42,647 bases of DNA from Flammeovirgaceae bacterium UBA4465 (lineage in GTDB: Bacteria > Bacteroidota > Bacteroidia > Cytophagales > Cyclobacteriaceae). Under the pieces are notes generated by a model. The model saw only the letters and a list, made by a program, of their open reading frames with translations. It did not search any database and was not told where the DNA came from. A program made the position numbers and the translations under genes. The stretch covers positions 1-42,647 of the forward strand of contig CAJJBF010000012.1 in assembly GCA_905182375.1 (NCBI GenBank). Direction: 5' to 3'. Position 1 is the stretch's first letter. The number at the start of each line of letters is the position of its first letter. Shown here piece after piece: positions 1-7,495 of the stretch.

Positions 1-6
1 AATTTA

Positions 7-619
7 TTGAAATTAAAAAGTGTATTAATCCTTTTTGCTAGTTTCTACCTTGCGAGTTGTTCAGAGGATAACATGATTGAGGGAGAGACGGCTGTCGTAA
101 CAATGAGAAATTTTGCTCAAGCGGATGCAGGGTCTTATCTACCTCAAACAGGTGAAATAAAAAGGATATCCAATGAGGTATCGGATAATTGGGAATCAAC
201 CGTTTTTAAGATGGAGGAAGGGCAAATGGTTCTTTGCGATGATTGCAACATGGATGACTTCGAGATTACCCAAGTGTTCCTTTGTAATGATCGTCCTAAC
301 TGTGATTGGGTAAACACTGAACCAATTGTACTCGAATGGCTCCGCTACAAATGCAACCCATACGTTTACAGGAAAAGATGTTATTGGTATTGATATGAAT
401 TACAATGGTGAATATGTGCGAATGAGTGATATTGATGTGTTTAGCCAATCACAGGATAGAGAATATTCATATGCAGGTGAACTAGGTGTAAGTGTCTTTA
501 CCAATGAAAGCACAGGGATGACATCGGCTGTTTATAATTTTCCTATTTTGAGTACCGAAGATGACCCAGGAAATTCTTTATCGGGAATGTGGATGAGAAT
601 TGTGCTAGACTTTAATTAA
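7..619 (+). pseudogene. Lipoprotein gene interrupted by a frameshift
   Basis: A TTG start at 7 opens a reading frame with a type II signal peptide: a short Lys-rich start, a hydrophobic core and the lipobox LASC with Cys19. It should therefore be an exported lipoprotein. This frame runs to 393, but the sense downstream of about 313 lies in another frame: 326-619 continues with a beta-rich, Gly/Asn-rich sequence ending at 617-619. The second frame has a stop at 311-313 and no proper start, so the two pieces are best read as one protein of about 200 residues broken by a +1-type shift between about 313 and 350. The size and beta-rich character recall small lipocalin-like lipoproteins of Bacteroidota, but I do not recognise the family. 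The window edge lies just upstream, so promoter context is missing. The break could be a sequencing error or a true mutation. Confidence 0.6.
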
Positions 620-818
620 GATTTGTAAAGAATAGTAAACTAAATATTTTTATTATGAACTTATTTAAGAAGCCATTTTAACATTCTTTATGAGAATTTA
701 AAGTGAAAAACGATCCATCCTTATCAATTTTGAGATTTCATATAAGTTTTTAGTTTTTAGTTGGTTTTTAAGGGCATGATAAGCAGGCTTCTCTCTTTCT
801 GTTTTGATTGCCCTTTTT

Positions 819-866
819 TTATGACACACAAGCTTCACACTCAGGATCATCAATTAAAGACTTTTA
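819..866 (-). repeat. nrdA 3'-end remnant, copy 1
   Basis: On the minus strand this reads KSLIDDPECEACVS followed by a stop, with another stop immediately upstream. The peptide matches the form of the redox-active C-terminal tail of class I ribonucleotide reductase large subunits (CSxxxxxCxxCGS; human RRM1 ends similarly). Only the tail is present, so it is a fragment and not a gene. Three further copies lie at 1612-1644, 3693-3746 and 9447-9530, all in the same orientation. Confidence 0.55.
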
Positions 867-1030
867 AGAATTTAGTGAATATCCTATAACTACTGATTTA
901 GCAATTTGTCGTGTAGTTTTTTTGTGCCTATTCTAAAGCATAAGACAGTCTCAATTTTTTTATAAAATTGTCACAACATTTAGTAATTCTCTTGTCATTA
1001 AATTATTAGCTTGTGCATTAAACGCCAGGA

Positions 1031-1057
1031 GTTGTGGTGTCTCAGGAGTTTTTTTAT
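1031..1057 (+). repeat. Partial copy of the repeat-family terminator
   Basis: The sequence GTGGTGTCTCAGGAG followed by a T tract matches the loop and right arm of the hairpins at 6903-6938 and 7730-7763. The left arm here has diverged, so a functional hairpin is doubtful. It lies just downstream of the minus-strand gene ending at 1071. Confidence 0.45.
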
Positions 1058-1070
1058 CTTTTCATCTATT

Positions 1071-1502
1071 TCATTCTTCAATGGTTGCCACTTTAAATTT
1101 GATTGTTTGCTCCACGAAATCTGCTATCCCCGTAACAACCATGATTTTGTCATTATCTGTGGTGTTATCAAAGGAATACATTTTAAAAATTTTACCCTCT
1201 TTTTTAAAAACGCCTTGCAAAGTAGCTTTCATAATATTCTCTCCCGTCTGTGTCCATGCAAAGCCAGTGAACTCTCCATTAGTCATGCTATTGTTATAAT
1301 TTGTGAATGTATAGGAGATATAAGCTTTGCCGTAAGGTCCTGCGTCACCTGAAGCAGAAAGCTCATAATTAATGCCATCTTTAGTATGAATGGCATCAAT
1401 ATCAAATACACCATCAAAAGTTGTTTTTGGATCCCATTTCAAATCTTGAGCGTAACTGACTCCTGCAGTTAAAAAAAATGCTAAAAAAATTATTTTTTTC
1501 AT
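1071..1502 (-). CDS. Small exported beta-rich protein, unknown function
   Basis: This is a 143-residue protein with a clear type I signal peptide (MKK start, hydrophobic stretch, likely cleavage after VSYAQ near residue 19). The mature part of about 124 residues is rich in Thr, Gly, Phe and Tyr and alternates hydrophobic residues, as in small beta-barrels. The pattern loosely recalls allene-oxide-cyclase-like or dirigent-type barrels, but no diagnostic motif is visible, so I leave it unassigned. It should act in the periplasm or outside the cell. The ATG at 1500-1502 directly precedes the signal peptide. It is separated from the minus-strand gene upstream (1662-2216) by the perfect hairpin at 1581-1613, so it is probably transcribed on its own. 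Confidence 0.7.
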   Translation of the reverse strand: MKKIIFLAFFLTAGVSYAQDLKWDPKTTFDGVFDIDAIHTKDGINYELSASGDAGPYGKAYISYTFTNYNNSMTNGEFTGFAWTQTGENIMKATLQGVFKKEGKIFKMYSFDNTTDNDKIMVVTGIADFVEQTIKFKVATIEE

Positions 1503-1580
1503 ATGGTTATTGATTAAAATTTAAGATAAAAATGAATTATTAATTTTAGAACTATGAATTTTTTTAAGAGAAAAAAATTT

Positions 1581-1613
1581 AACTCCTGAGTCATCCTATC
1601 TCAGGAGTTTTTT
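1581..1613. terminator. Perfect 10-bp hairpin terminator, probably bidirectional
   Basis: The arms AACTCCTGAG (1581-1590) and CTCAGGAGTT (1600-1609) are perfectly complementary around a 9-nt loop. A T tract follows on the plus strand, and on the minus strand AAATTTTTTT follows the stem. It would end transcription of the minus-strand gene 1662-2216. The arms belong to the same family as the terminators at 6903 and 7730, but the loop differs. Confidence 0.8.
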
Positions 1614-1644
1614 ATGACCCATAAGCCTCATTATCAGGGTCTTT
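1612..1644 (-). repeat. nrdA 3'-end remnant, copy 2
   Basis: On the minus strand this reads KDPDNEAYGS and a stop. It aligns with the ribonucleotide reductase tails at 3693 and 9447, but both cysteines of the final CxxC are replaced (Asn and Tyr). It is the most decayed of the four copies and directly abuts the terminator at 1581-1613. Confidence 0.45.
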
Positions 1645-1661
1645 TTAATAGCGTTTTGATT

Positions 1662-2216
1662 CTATTTTGAAGATGCTAACATTTCATTATTAAGCAAGGT
1701 GGGATCGAAAAAGTGATACGCATCTACTATTTTTTCATCCTCAAATCGGAAAGCATGGTGTACATTAATTTGCACTTCGGTACCAGTAATTTTTCCTGTT
1801 CCTGTCCAAACAAACCAAGCCATAGACCATACCGATCCGTTTTCAAAGGTCGCTGATGTAACATTTGCTGGCTGAATTTTATTGTTAGAAATATTTGCAA
1901 ATAAACTATGATGTCTTGATGCTGCACCTAACCATTCAGCTTTAGTTACTTTGTCGGTATTAAAGAAAAAATTGCCATCTTCTGACATCATATAAGCCAC
2001 ATCATCAAATTTATTTGCAATGTATTTTTCCATCAATTCCCTAGTCAAGAGGGCTTCTTTGCTGTGATCATCAGCTGTCCCCGACCATCCCCCAAATTCC
2101 ATATTGGGAGTGACTACGGCAGCTTCTTGGTTTTCAACAGGCTGACAGCTCATTAATGTAAGAAGTATAAAAAATGTAAGAAGTATAAAAGTGAGTAAGT
2201 ATGAAATCTTTTTCAT
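1662..2216 (-). CDS. NTF2-like (SnoaL-type) lipoprotein
   Basis: This is a 184-residue protein with a long hydrophobic N-terminus and lipobox LMSC (Cys24), so it is predicted to be a lipoprotein. Residues about 50-175 have the look of the NTF2/SnoaL fold: an N-terminal helix with a LMEKYIANKFDDV-type segment, a 'DGNFFFNTDKVTKAEW' strand-and-loop region, then strands ending in VHHAFRFEDEKIVDAYHFFD, the usual 'field of action' strand of SnoaL-like domains. Such domains bind small hydrophobic ligands, and the exact role cannot be inferred. The signal peptide contains an in-frame 18-bp tandem duplication (about 2157-2194), which repeats an ILLTF-like hexapeptide. A second NTF2-like lipoprotein lies at 6985-7476. 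The gene is probably monocistronic and ended by the hairpin at 1581-1613. Confidence 0.75.
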   Translation of the reverse strand: MKKISYLLTFILLTFFILLTLMSCQPVENQEAAVVTPNMEFGGWSGTADDHSKEALLTRELMEKYIANKFDDVAYMMSEDGNFFFNTDKVTKAEWLGAASRHHSLFANISNNKIQPANVTSATFENGSVWSMAWFVWTGTGKITGTEVQINVHHAFRFEDEKIVDAYHFFDPTLLNNEMLASSK

Positions 2217-2374
2217 AATTTTATTTATTAAATGATTTTAGTTAAAAATAACGAGCCCTCCTCCATTTCGGGCATAATTTTATGTCAAAAAGATACACTT
2301 TTGAGCCTTTATCAATGTAACTTTTGGATTCCTTTCATTAAGTTCAGAAAAAAAATACGCTTTCAAGATATCAT

Positions 2375-2797
2375 TTATGCATTACTTTTCTCTCCTCTGG
2401 CAAAAGCCCAAGCAATTGCCCCACCACTGATGGCAGTAAATACCATAAAGATTATAACGTTAGTAAATGCTTGACCAGCAGCGTTATATACAGCATATTG
2501 AGAAGCTTCATTCAAACTTTGAATCCCTGCTAATACAGCTCCTAACCAAATTCCATTTAGAGCCCCATCTTTAATCGTTCTAAAGCCCATTTTATCCCAA
2601 ATTATTACCTGTAATAAAGTTTGCAATAATCCAGCAGTAAATCCAGCCCAAAGAAGTGGTTCGGCATAATAAGCAACAGGAAAAGCTTCGTGCAGTGCAG
2701 CTGTTGTCGGATTGAAATAAAGGGGCACTACCACAATCCCTGCTAGTGCAGCAACAGATACATACCCAACTACTAATGGTAAAATATATTTTTTCAT
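2375..2797 (-). CDS. Four-helix inner-membrane protein, unknown function
   Basis: This 140-residue protein has four hydrophobic segments, at about residues 5-28, 46-66, 84-102 and 110-133. Short polar loops separate them and the tail is basic (ARGEKSNA). It has no charged or catalytic residues in the membrane segments that would point to transport or enzymatic function. It is an integral inner-membrane protein of a small conserved type common in Bacteroidota genomes, which I cannot name. It starts at ATG 2797. The 158-nt gap to the next minus-strand gene holds only a weak GCCC/GGGC hairpin near 2263-2281. Confidence 0.65.
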   Translation of the reverse strand: MKKYILPLVVGYVSVAALAGIVVVPLYFNPTTAALHEAFPVAYYAEPLLWAGFTAGLLQTLLQVIIWDKMGFRTIKDGALNGIWLGAVLAGIQSLNEASQYAVYNAAGQAFTNVIIFMVFTAISGGAIAWAFARGEKSNA

Positions 2798-2884
2798 CTA
2801 AACGTGTTTTAAAGTGTTGTTTTACGATGTAATAGTAATAATTTTTTATTATAAATGCGAACAAAGTAAGTTTAGAACTTACCA

Positions 2885-3104
2885 GGAGGCGTTTGAGGCT
2901 TATTTTGATGTGTTAGAAAGGGAGGTATTTCATGAGGTGTTGAGGTGAGGATTCGTTGATTTTAGATCAAGGCATAAAGGAATGTCCATCGTTTTAATTC
3001 GACAAAAAGTTTTGGTCGAGAATGTAGTAATTTTGACAGTCGATATTGTCATATAAATGATTTGTGTAAAGCTCCTGTGGTGTGGTGTCTCAGAAGTTTT
3101 TTGT
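2885..3104 (+). repeat. Repeat unit R1: gene-X 3' end plus degenerate terminator
   Basis: This is the first of three copies of a roughly 0.2-kb unit (R2 at 6716-6938, R3 at 7496-7763). The first about 62 bases encode the last residues of the broken gene X (FEAYFDVLEREVFHEVLR, stop 2946). A conserved noncoding part follows (GGAATGTCC, TTTTAATTCGACA and GTTTTGGTC blocks), then a degenerated hairpin with the shared GTGTGGTGTCTCAG segment at about 3076-3092. R1 lacks the N-terminal part of the gene-X tail present in R2 and R3. Confidence 0.8.
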
Positions 3105-3176
3105 GGTTGTTTAAAAAAGTATTAAATTGATTAACAATTTAAGCTGTAAAAACCTTCAAACTTCCAACATTGCATT

Positions 3177-3644
3177 ATGAGAAATTCTTTAATGCTACTC
3201 TTGTTATTTGCCTCTGTTATCGGTATTACTTTATTGAGTATGACTGAGGACCCCAAACCGACCATTAAAGCTGAAGTTAAAAAAGAGGTAAAAAAAGAAA
3301 TAATACCTGAACCCGTCATTGAAGAAGTCATTGAACCTGAAATTAAGACAGATCCCCCTGACCTGGAGTCTGCACTAAAAGCAATTGGAGCGATATCCGT
3401 AAAAGGTCAGCCATTGGATAAATATTATTTAATTGTGGCTAGTTTTTTAGACAATGACTTGGCCTTCGATTATGCTGAAAAATTGATTTTATCGGGGTCA
3501 AATGTTATCATCATCCCACCTTTTAGCACGAGTAAACTTACGAGGGTAGCTCTCCTCGAATATGAAACCCTTGACAAAGCGAATATTGGACTGGATAAAT
3601 ACAAAGATGAATTCGATGAGCAGTTATGGGTATTAAAATATTGA
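3177..3644 (+). CDS. SPOR-domain protein, copy A
   Basis: This 155-residue protein has one N-terminal membrane segment (about residues 4-22). A highly charged Pro/Glu/Lys linker (about 25-65, with VKKEVKKEIIPEP and EEVIEPEIK blocks) precedes a C-terminal SPOR-like domain (about 78-155) that starts YYLIVASFLDNDLAFDYAEK and ends LWVLKY. SPOR domains bind denuded peptidoglycan glycans at division sites, so this is probably a membrane-anchored periplasmic cell-wall protein. It is a paralogue of 7839-8375 but lacks 20 codons that the other copy carries inside the domain. Several further differences between the copies are multiples of three, which suggests selection for an open frame. The start follows a conserved upstream block (CATTGCATT) shared by both copies. 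Confidence 0.8.
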   Translation: MRNSLMLLLLFASVIGITLLSMTEDPKPTIKAEVKKEVKKEIIPEPVIEEVIEPEIKTDPPDLESALKAIGAISVKGQPLDKYYLIVASFLDNDLAFDYAEKLILSGSNVIIIPPFSTSKLTRVALLEYETLDKANIGLDKYKDEFDEQLWVLKY

Positions 3645-3651
3645 TCCTAAA

Positions 3652-3696
3652 GTGGTCAAGTCTTCTGTCAAAAGAAGAAGACGATTGGTGATTTAA
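3652..3696 (+). pseudogene. 5' stub of a DUF4359-M23 gene
   Basis: A GTG start and 13 further codons (VKSSVKRRRRLV, then I and a stop) are nearly identical to the beginning of the gene at 8383. The match ends at 3690, where the sequence jumps to the antisense nrdA-tail remnant. The rest of the gene is missing, so this is a deletion remnant. Confidence 0.75.
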
Positions 3697-3746
3697 GACC
3701 CACAGGCTTCACACCCAAGATCATCAATGGAGCAGCCCCCCTTTCA
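3693..3746 (-). repeat. nrdA 3'-end remnant, copy 3
   Basis: On the minus strand this reads KGGCSIDDLGCEACGS and a stop, with a stop just upstream. All cysteines of the ribonucleotide reductase large-subunit tail are kept (C, then CxxC). It is the best-preserved copy, yet no upstream reading frame exists. The rest of 3645-3992 has no recognisable gene or signal. Confidence 0.6.
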
Positions 3747-3992
3747 ACTTCATATCGGCAAACATGTGCCCAGTTGAATCCACTGATACACACCTACAGA
3801 GAACTTGTGATTTTTCTTCTTGTATATCCTCTTAACTTGTACGCAGCTTAAATCCATTACACAAAATTAAATTAGACTAGAGCAATACCTGCGGATGAGA
3901 ATAAATCGCTAGGAGTCGAGATGATTTTCGCTAGTTAAGAATATTGAGTAATACAATGCAAATATTATTATTTGGTACTCTTTTAGGAGAAG

Positions 3993-5090
3993 TTAATTTT
4001 TGTTTATCAGCTTAAACTCGTCAAACCTATCTATCAAAAAATCTGCATACCTTAAAAATCCTAAATCCGTAAAATGCACTCCGTCAACTGTAGCTTCATG
4101 ATCATTGCCTGTGGCATTTTTACTATTAACATAAAACAGATTATTGTACCCATTTTCAATCATTTTTTCATATTCATTTTTAAGAGCTCTATTCATTTTT
4201 TCAATCCACTCTTTGCCTTTTTTATCTAAAACTGAAGGCTCAGAAATAAAGTTTTCGACCAAAATAATAGGAGTTTCAGGATTTTTATCTCGTATCGTAT
4301 TTACTAAAGGAATGGTTTTATTCGTTATATTTTCAGCATTAATCATATTTGGCATACATTCAATTACGTAGAAAAGAGGATCCAAATCTGATATCAATTT
4401 AGCTATTGACTGTTCCATCCTTCCATTTCCACTAAAACCAAAGTTTATACAATCAATATTTAATTTCCTTGAAATAATATTGGTATGTGCCATTCCTGGA
4501 CGAGAAGCACAACCACCTTGCGTGATGCTAGTTCCGTAAAAAATTATTGGTTTGTTACCATTCCTTATAGGTTTTTCAATAATACTCTTTGAATCAATTC
4601 CCACTTCAATATTTGAAATACCATCATAAAGGGGTAAAAATATTTTAAACTCCCGCATTTCAATAGACATATTATCTATTAAAGAGGACTCGTTTTTAAT
4701 ACCCTCTGGACGGCCAGTATTTAGATATTGCCAGTTGTTTTTATTTTTAAAATATAAATCAACACCTTTAATACCAGTTTCAGCCATATGATTCATTTTA
4801 AAATCATTTAAAAGTGTCCATTTTACACTAATACTTTTTGAATTAGAAAAAAACCGAATAGACATTCCTGCAGACGCTTTTGATAATTCCCACAACGAAT
4901 CTCGAACTATATTTTTATATGAAAAAGGTAATCTATCATAGCGATTTTCTTTGAGAGAATCTGGAATAACAGTACCTTCTAATCCGAAAAAATCCTTTCC
5001 GTAATAGATTATATCTTTTGATATTTGAGGGCTATTCTGGCCAACAGAAAATAATGGAATTAATAATAAAAGAATGAATAGTTTTTTCAT
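3993..5090 (-). CDS. Exported SGNH/GDSL hydrolase
   Basis: This 365-residue protein has a type I signal peptide (cleavage near FSVGQ, residue 18). The N-terminal half (about 20-170) is a beta-sandwich-like accessory domain. The C-terminal half (about 178-365) is an SGNH hydrolase: block I GTSITQGGCAS with the nucleophile Ser in GxSxxxG, block II glycine in NFGFSGNG, and the C-terminal DGVHFTDLG with the catalytic Asp and His. Secreted enzymes of this two-domain type are esterases, often removing acetyl groups from polysaccharides, but the substrate here is not shown by the sequence. It is flanked by gaps on both sides, so it is probably monocistronic. A TAnnTTTG-like box lies at 5194-5201 on the minus strand, about 100 nt upstream of the start. 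The gene is intact and ordinary within an otherwise rearranged region. Confidence 0.85.
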   Translation of the reverse strand: MKKLFILLLLIPLFSVGQNSPQISKDIIYYGKDFFGLEGTVIPDSLKENRYDRLPFSYKNIVRDSLWELSKASAGMSIRFFSNSKSISVKWTLLNDFKMNHMAETGIKGVDLYFKNKNNWQYLNTGRPEGIKNESSLIDNMSIEMREFKIFLPLYDGISNIEVGIDSKSIIEKPIRNGNKPIIFYGTSITQGGCASRPGMAHTNIISRKLNIDCINFGFSGNGRMEQSIAKLISDLDPLFYVIECMPNMINAENITNKTIPLVNTIRDKNPETPIILVENFISEPSVLDKKGKEWIEKMNRALKNEYEKMIENGYNNLFYVNSKNATGNDHEATVDGVHFTDLGFLRYADFLIDRFDEFKLINKN

Positions 5091-5411
5091 ATCCTTAAAT
5101 ATATAAAATTTATTAAGTCTTTATTATTGATCAAAAATCTTAATTACTTTTAATAGCCCTTTAAAGTTGATCAGGGTACTTTTTTTTACTTTTCAAAAAT
5201 AGGTAGAAAAGTTGGATGAGTTTGAGGCTTATTTAAGCGGAGGTTAATTATCCGTTTTGATTACTTTTGAAATATGAAAAGATTCTTAATACTGCTTATG
5301 AGATTTATCTTCTTAGATTGCCCCTCAATAAAATTAATTCTTCTCTAACATCGCGCAACCTATGAGAACCTCAGGACTTGGATTCTAATTATTTGAATAT
5401 ACTTTTTTCTC

Positions 5412-5440
5412 TTGAGTTTCATGCGAACTATATAGGTTTG
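5412..5440 (+). promoter_or_regulatory. Bacteroidota-type promoter of the gene at 5469
   Basis: A TTG (5412-5414) is separated by 18 nt from TAGGTTTG (5433-5440). This matches the -33 TTG / -7 TAnnTTTG promoter known for the primary sigma factor of Bacteroidota. Transcription would begin about 20 nt before the ATG at 5469. The rest of the gap 5091-5411 holds no gene. A 17-nt match to the gene-X tail occurs near 5221-5237. Confidence 0.6.
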
Positions 5441-5468
5441 GACAAATAAGGATCTAATTAATTAATGA

Positions 5469-6146
5469 ATGGATAAATCTCTAGAAAGGACGTTAAAACA
5501 AGCTTGCGAACAAAAGTTTAAAATTCCTTTAATGAAAATGAAAGATTGCTGTGTAACTAATAAGGATTATATGTTAGTGAAGTATGATGATAAGATTTTT
5601 CTAGTCATAGATTGTAACTCATATCACAACATAGTAGAGACCACTCTGGTTGAAGCAGAAGATAGTTATATAAGAATTTCATGGAATGTTTTAGTGAACT
5701 CTGAGATTGATTATTTCCATGATAACCCAACCTATAGGGGTGTTCTGTGGCAATCATTAGATAGATTAGAGCGTGAATTCATTCAACATAAATTGCCTTT
5801 TGAGAAAGTAAAAGAGGATGTTTATTGGGAAGCAATTTATTCAAATCCAGTAGTTTACCAGAAGGCTTTAAAGGCTCTTTATAATACTTTTCCTAATAGA
5901 GATGAACTCGTTAATGACATTGTTCGAATTGGCTTCAATGAAAATTGTGAAGATCTTTTAATTAACTGTAAAAAAATTGATAGGATTGAAGTCTTTACAA
6001 GAAGTATTCAATTCAATGGCAATTTGTTGATGACTTTTGGTAACCGAAAACCTGATATGGATGAACACTTTATTGATTTTTATAGTACGGCAGGGTCCAG
6101 TTATCAACATTTGTATGATTATCTAATGGAAGAGAGACAGAAGTAA
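5469..6146 (+). CDS. Hypothetical cytosolic protein
   Basis: This 225-residue protein has no signal peptide or membrane segment, so it is cytosolic. It is acidic, mixed alpha/beta, with a Cys-rich patch near residues 26-28 (KDCCVTNKDY) and a C-terminal half with a FGNRKPDMDEHFIDFYSTAG segment. I recognise no family or catalytic motif. It has its own promoter (5412-5440) and no operon partner, and it sits between rearranged, repeat-rich blocks, so it is probably a horizontally acquired cargo gene. Its size and isolated position are compatible with an immunity-type or phage-defence accessory protein, but nothing in the sequence proves this. Confidence 0.6.
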   Translation: MDKSLERTLKQACEQKFKIPLMKMKDCCVTNKDYMLVKYDDKIFLVIDCNSYHNIVETTLVEAEDSYIRISWNVLVNSEIDYFHDNPTYRGVLWQSLDRLEREFIQHKLPFEKVKEDVYWEAIYSNPVVYQKALKALYNTFPNRDELVNDIVRIGFNENCEDLLINCKKIDRIEVFTRSIQFNGNLLMTFGNRKPDMDEHFIDFYSTAGSSYQHLYDYLMEERQK

Positions 6147-6313
6147 ACTCTTAGCCACTTTGTAGGATTTGTTATTATTTTCAAATTTTTTTTTTTGAAA
6201 TGAGTCTTCGAACAAAAAGTAGCAAAAGGGGGTTTAATCTTCATAAGGTTGGAAAATTGTAAAAGAGCCTATTTTATCTTAAACCATTAAAGGTACTTCC
6301 CCTACCTCCTCTA

Positions 6314-6321
6314 TATCTTTG
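6314..6321 (+). promoter_or_regulatory. TAnnTTTG box upstream of gene X
   Basis: TATCTTTG matches the -7 consensus exactly, but no TTG is found at the expected -33 distance. It lies 40 nt before the probable ATG of gene X at 6362. Confidence 0.4.
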
Positions 6322-6361
6322 TAAGAAACAAATTACATGAGATTAGACACCCTTAAATGGA

Positions 6362-6814
6362 ATGACCACACCTTCAAAACAGCTGTCCAAGGAAACCAAG
6401 CTGATCTACTGTTTCCTAGAAGCACATTGTAGTACTGCTGGCTTTCTTTAAGCAGATGAATCGGAGATCACTAATGTTATTGGACTGGAGCTTAGATTTG
6501 GTCTTAATCCCTGTGGTAGTCTGATCATTCTCGCTATGAAAAAACTAAAAGATTCAGGCTTTATCGAACAAGGAGATCATGACTTTATCCTAGTCAAAGG
6601 AACGCACAAAAAGCGAGCGCATGGTAAGCTCAAAGTAAGTAATAAGGCTAAGGATTACTATAGAGTTGGAGTACTTAAATCTGGAATGCATACAGCCGTT
6701 TTAAAGGAAGTTAATAGTACTTGCGAGTGTTTTTCTAAAGAGGTGATATTAGAGGAGTTTGGGGCTTATTTTGAGGTGTTAGAGAGGGAGGTATTTCATG
6801 AGATGTTGAGGTGA
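6362..6814 (+). pseudogene. Gene X: unknown protein with in-frame stop
   Basis: One frame from ATG 6362 to the stop at 6812-6814 gives 150 codons and is interrupted only by a TAA at 6449-6451. Upstream of that stop it reads MTTPSKQLSKETKLIYCF and on to TAGFL. Downstream it continues with ADESEITNVIGLELRFG and on to EREVFHEMLR. The sequence on both sides looks protein-like, so a single premature stop probably broke the gene. Translation could restart at ATG 6536 to give a 92-residue product. I do not recognise the family: the C-terminal part is basic with KGTHKKRAHGKLKV, then Cys-containing CECFSKEV and an amphipathic helical end. The 3' end of this gene is what is copied in repeat units R1 and R3, so it is probably the founder of the repeat. 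Confidence 0.6.
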
Positions 6815-6938
6815 TCTTTTGTTTTAAATAAAGGCATAAAAGGAATGTCCAACATTTTAATTCGACAGCAAGTTTGGTCAAGACTTGAATAATTTGCGTA
6901 TAAACTCTTGGAGTGTGGTGTCTCAGGAGTTTTTTTTA
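6716..6938 (+). repeat. Repeat unit R2: gene-X 3' end plus terminator
   Basis: This copy is continuous with gene X. It starts in the codons for EVNSTCECFSKEV, passes the stop at 6814 and the conserved noncoding blocks, and ends in the hairpin at 6903-6938. It lacks about 30 nt present in R1 and R3 before the hairpin (the CATATxAATGATTTG segment). Confidence 0.8.
6903..6938 (+). terminator. Hairpin terminator of R2
   Basis: AACTCTTGGAG (6903-6913) pairs with CTCAGGAGTT (6922-6931) with one bulged G and one G-U pair. The loop contains TGTGGTG and a run of nine T's follows. It ends gene X and precedes the lipoprotein gene at 6985. Confidence 0.75.
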
Positions 6939-6984
6939 TATTGCCAAAATAAAATTATTTATTAACCAAATATTTAGTTAAACA

Positions 6985-7476
6985 ATGAAAAATATTACTC
7001 TAACCTTATTGACGGCTATTTTAATCTCGTGTACAGAAAATCAAAATACCCAACTAACAGCTCCAGATAACCCTAATTATCTTTTTCAAGCTACATATTC
7101 TCAAGACTTTACAATGGGTAATCCAGAACTTGTTGTAAAATTTCAAAATCTGCTTAAAAATTGTCAGGAAAAAAAATTAGATAATTTATCAAGTTACTTT
7201 ACCGATGATGTTGTGTGGAGTCTTCCAGATGGGGATAGGATAGAAGGAAAAGATAGTGTAGTATATTATTTAACCGATTTTTGGTCATCTTCTGCCACAG
7301 TTACAGATTATAGTTCTGCTGTTCATTTCTGCGTAAAAACAAAAGAAGGGGAGGAATGGGTTTTAATTTGGGATAGCCAAACTATAAATGATGTTGGAAT
7401 AAGGTATCAAGAAGCTATTGCATTTGAAGGGAGTAAAATTCGCTTTATGAATACGTTTATAAAACCAAGAAAGTAA
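6985..7476 (+). CDS. NTF2-like lipoprotein
   Basis: This is a 163-residue predicted lipoprotein: MKN start, hydrophobic core and lipobox LISC with Cys16. Residues about 48-160 resemble an NTF2/SnoaL domain: helix VVKFQNLLKNCQEKKLDNL, the SSYFTDDVVWSLPDGDRIEGK strand and loop typical of the family, then strands WVLIWDSQTIND and the final FEGSKIRFMNTFIK. It is therefore a ligand-binding or enzyme-like fold at the cell envelope, with function unknown. It is bracketed by repeat units R2 (upstream) and R3 (starting 20 nt after its stop), so it sits like a single-gene insert between two copies of the same 3' end and terminator. A distant relative lies at 1662-2216. Confidence 0.75.
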   Translation: MKNITLTLLTAILISCTENQNTQLTAPDNPNYLFQATYSQDFTMGNPELVVKFQNLLKNCQEKKLDNLSSYFTDDVVWSLPDGDRIEGKDSVVYYLTDFWSSSATVTDYSSAVHFCVKTKEGEEWVLIWDSQTINDVGIRYQEAIAFEGSKIRFMNTFIKPRK

Positions 7477-7495
7477 TTGCCCACTCTTAGTTCAA

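Larger units (their letters stand above)
620..1070. other. Intergenic stretch with gene-tail remnant
   Basis: No intact gene is seen here. It contains a weak long-loop hairpin (AAGGGCA near 768 pairing with TGCCCTT near 810, followed by a T tract) that could end the first gene. It also holds the minus-strand remnant at 819-866 and a copy of the terminator-like loop sequence at 1031-1057. The rest is AT-rich and without recognisable signals. Confidence 0.4.
2885..3696 (+). repeat. Segmental duplication, copy A
   Basis: The whole stretch from the gene-X tail through the SPOR-domain gene to the first codons of the next gene matches 7507-8421 closely. Copy A ends abruptly 13 codons into the DUF4359-M23 homologue and passes straight into an nrdA-tail remnant. 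In copy B the complete M23 gene lies between those two points, so copy A appears to have lost about 1 kb. Confidence 0.8.

Noticed and set aside
1011..1352. Plus-strand open frame of 113 codons
   Set aside because: It is antisense to the exported protein at 1071-1502, lacks family-like composition, and runs through a terminator-like sequence.
5213..5240. Fourth copy of the gene-X tail
   Set aside because: Only about 17 nt match, with no continuation on either side, which is too short to call a repeat copy.
6350..6814. Gene X as a transposase or IS remnant
   Set aside because: No DDE, HUH or recombinase motif, no terminal inverted repeats and no target duplications were seen around any of the three repeat copies.
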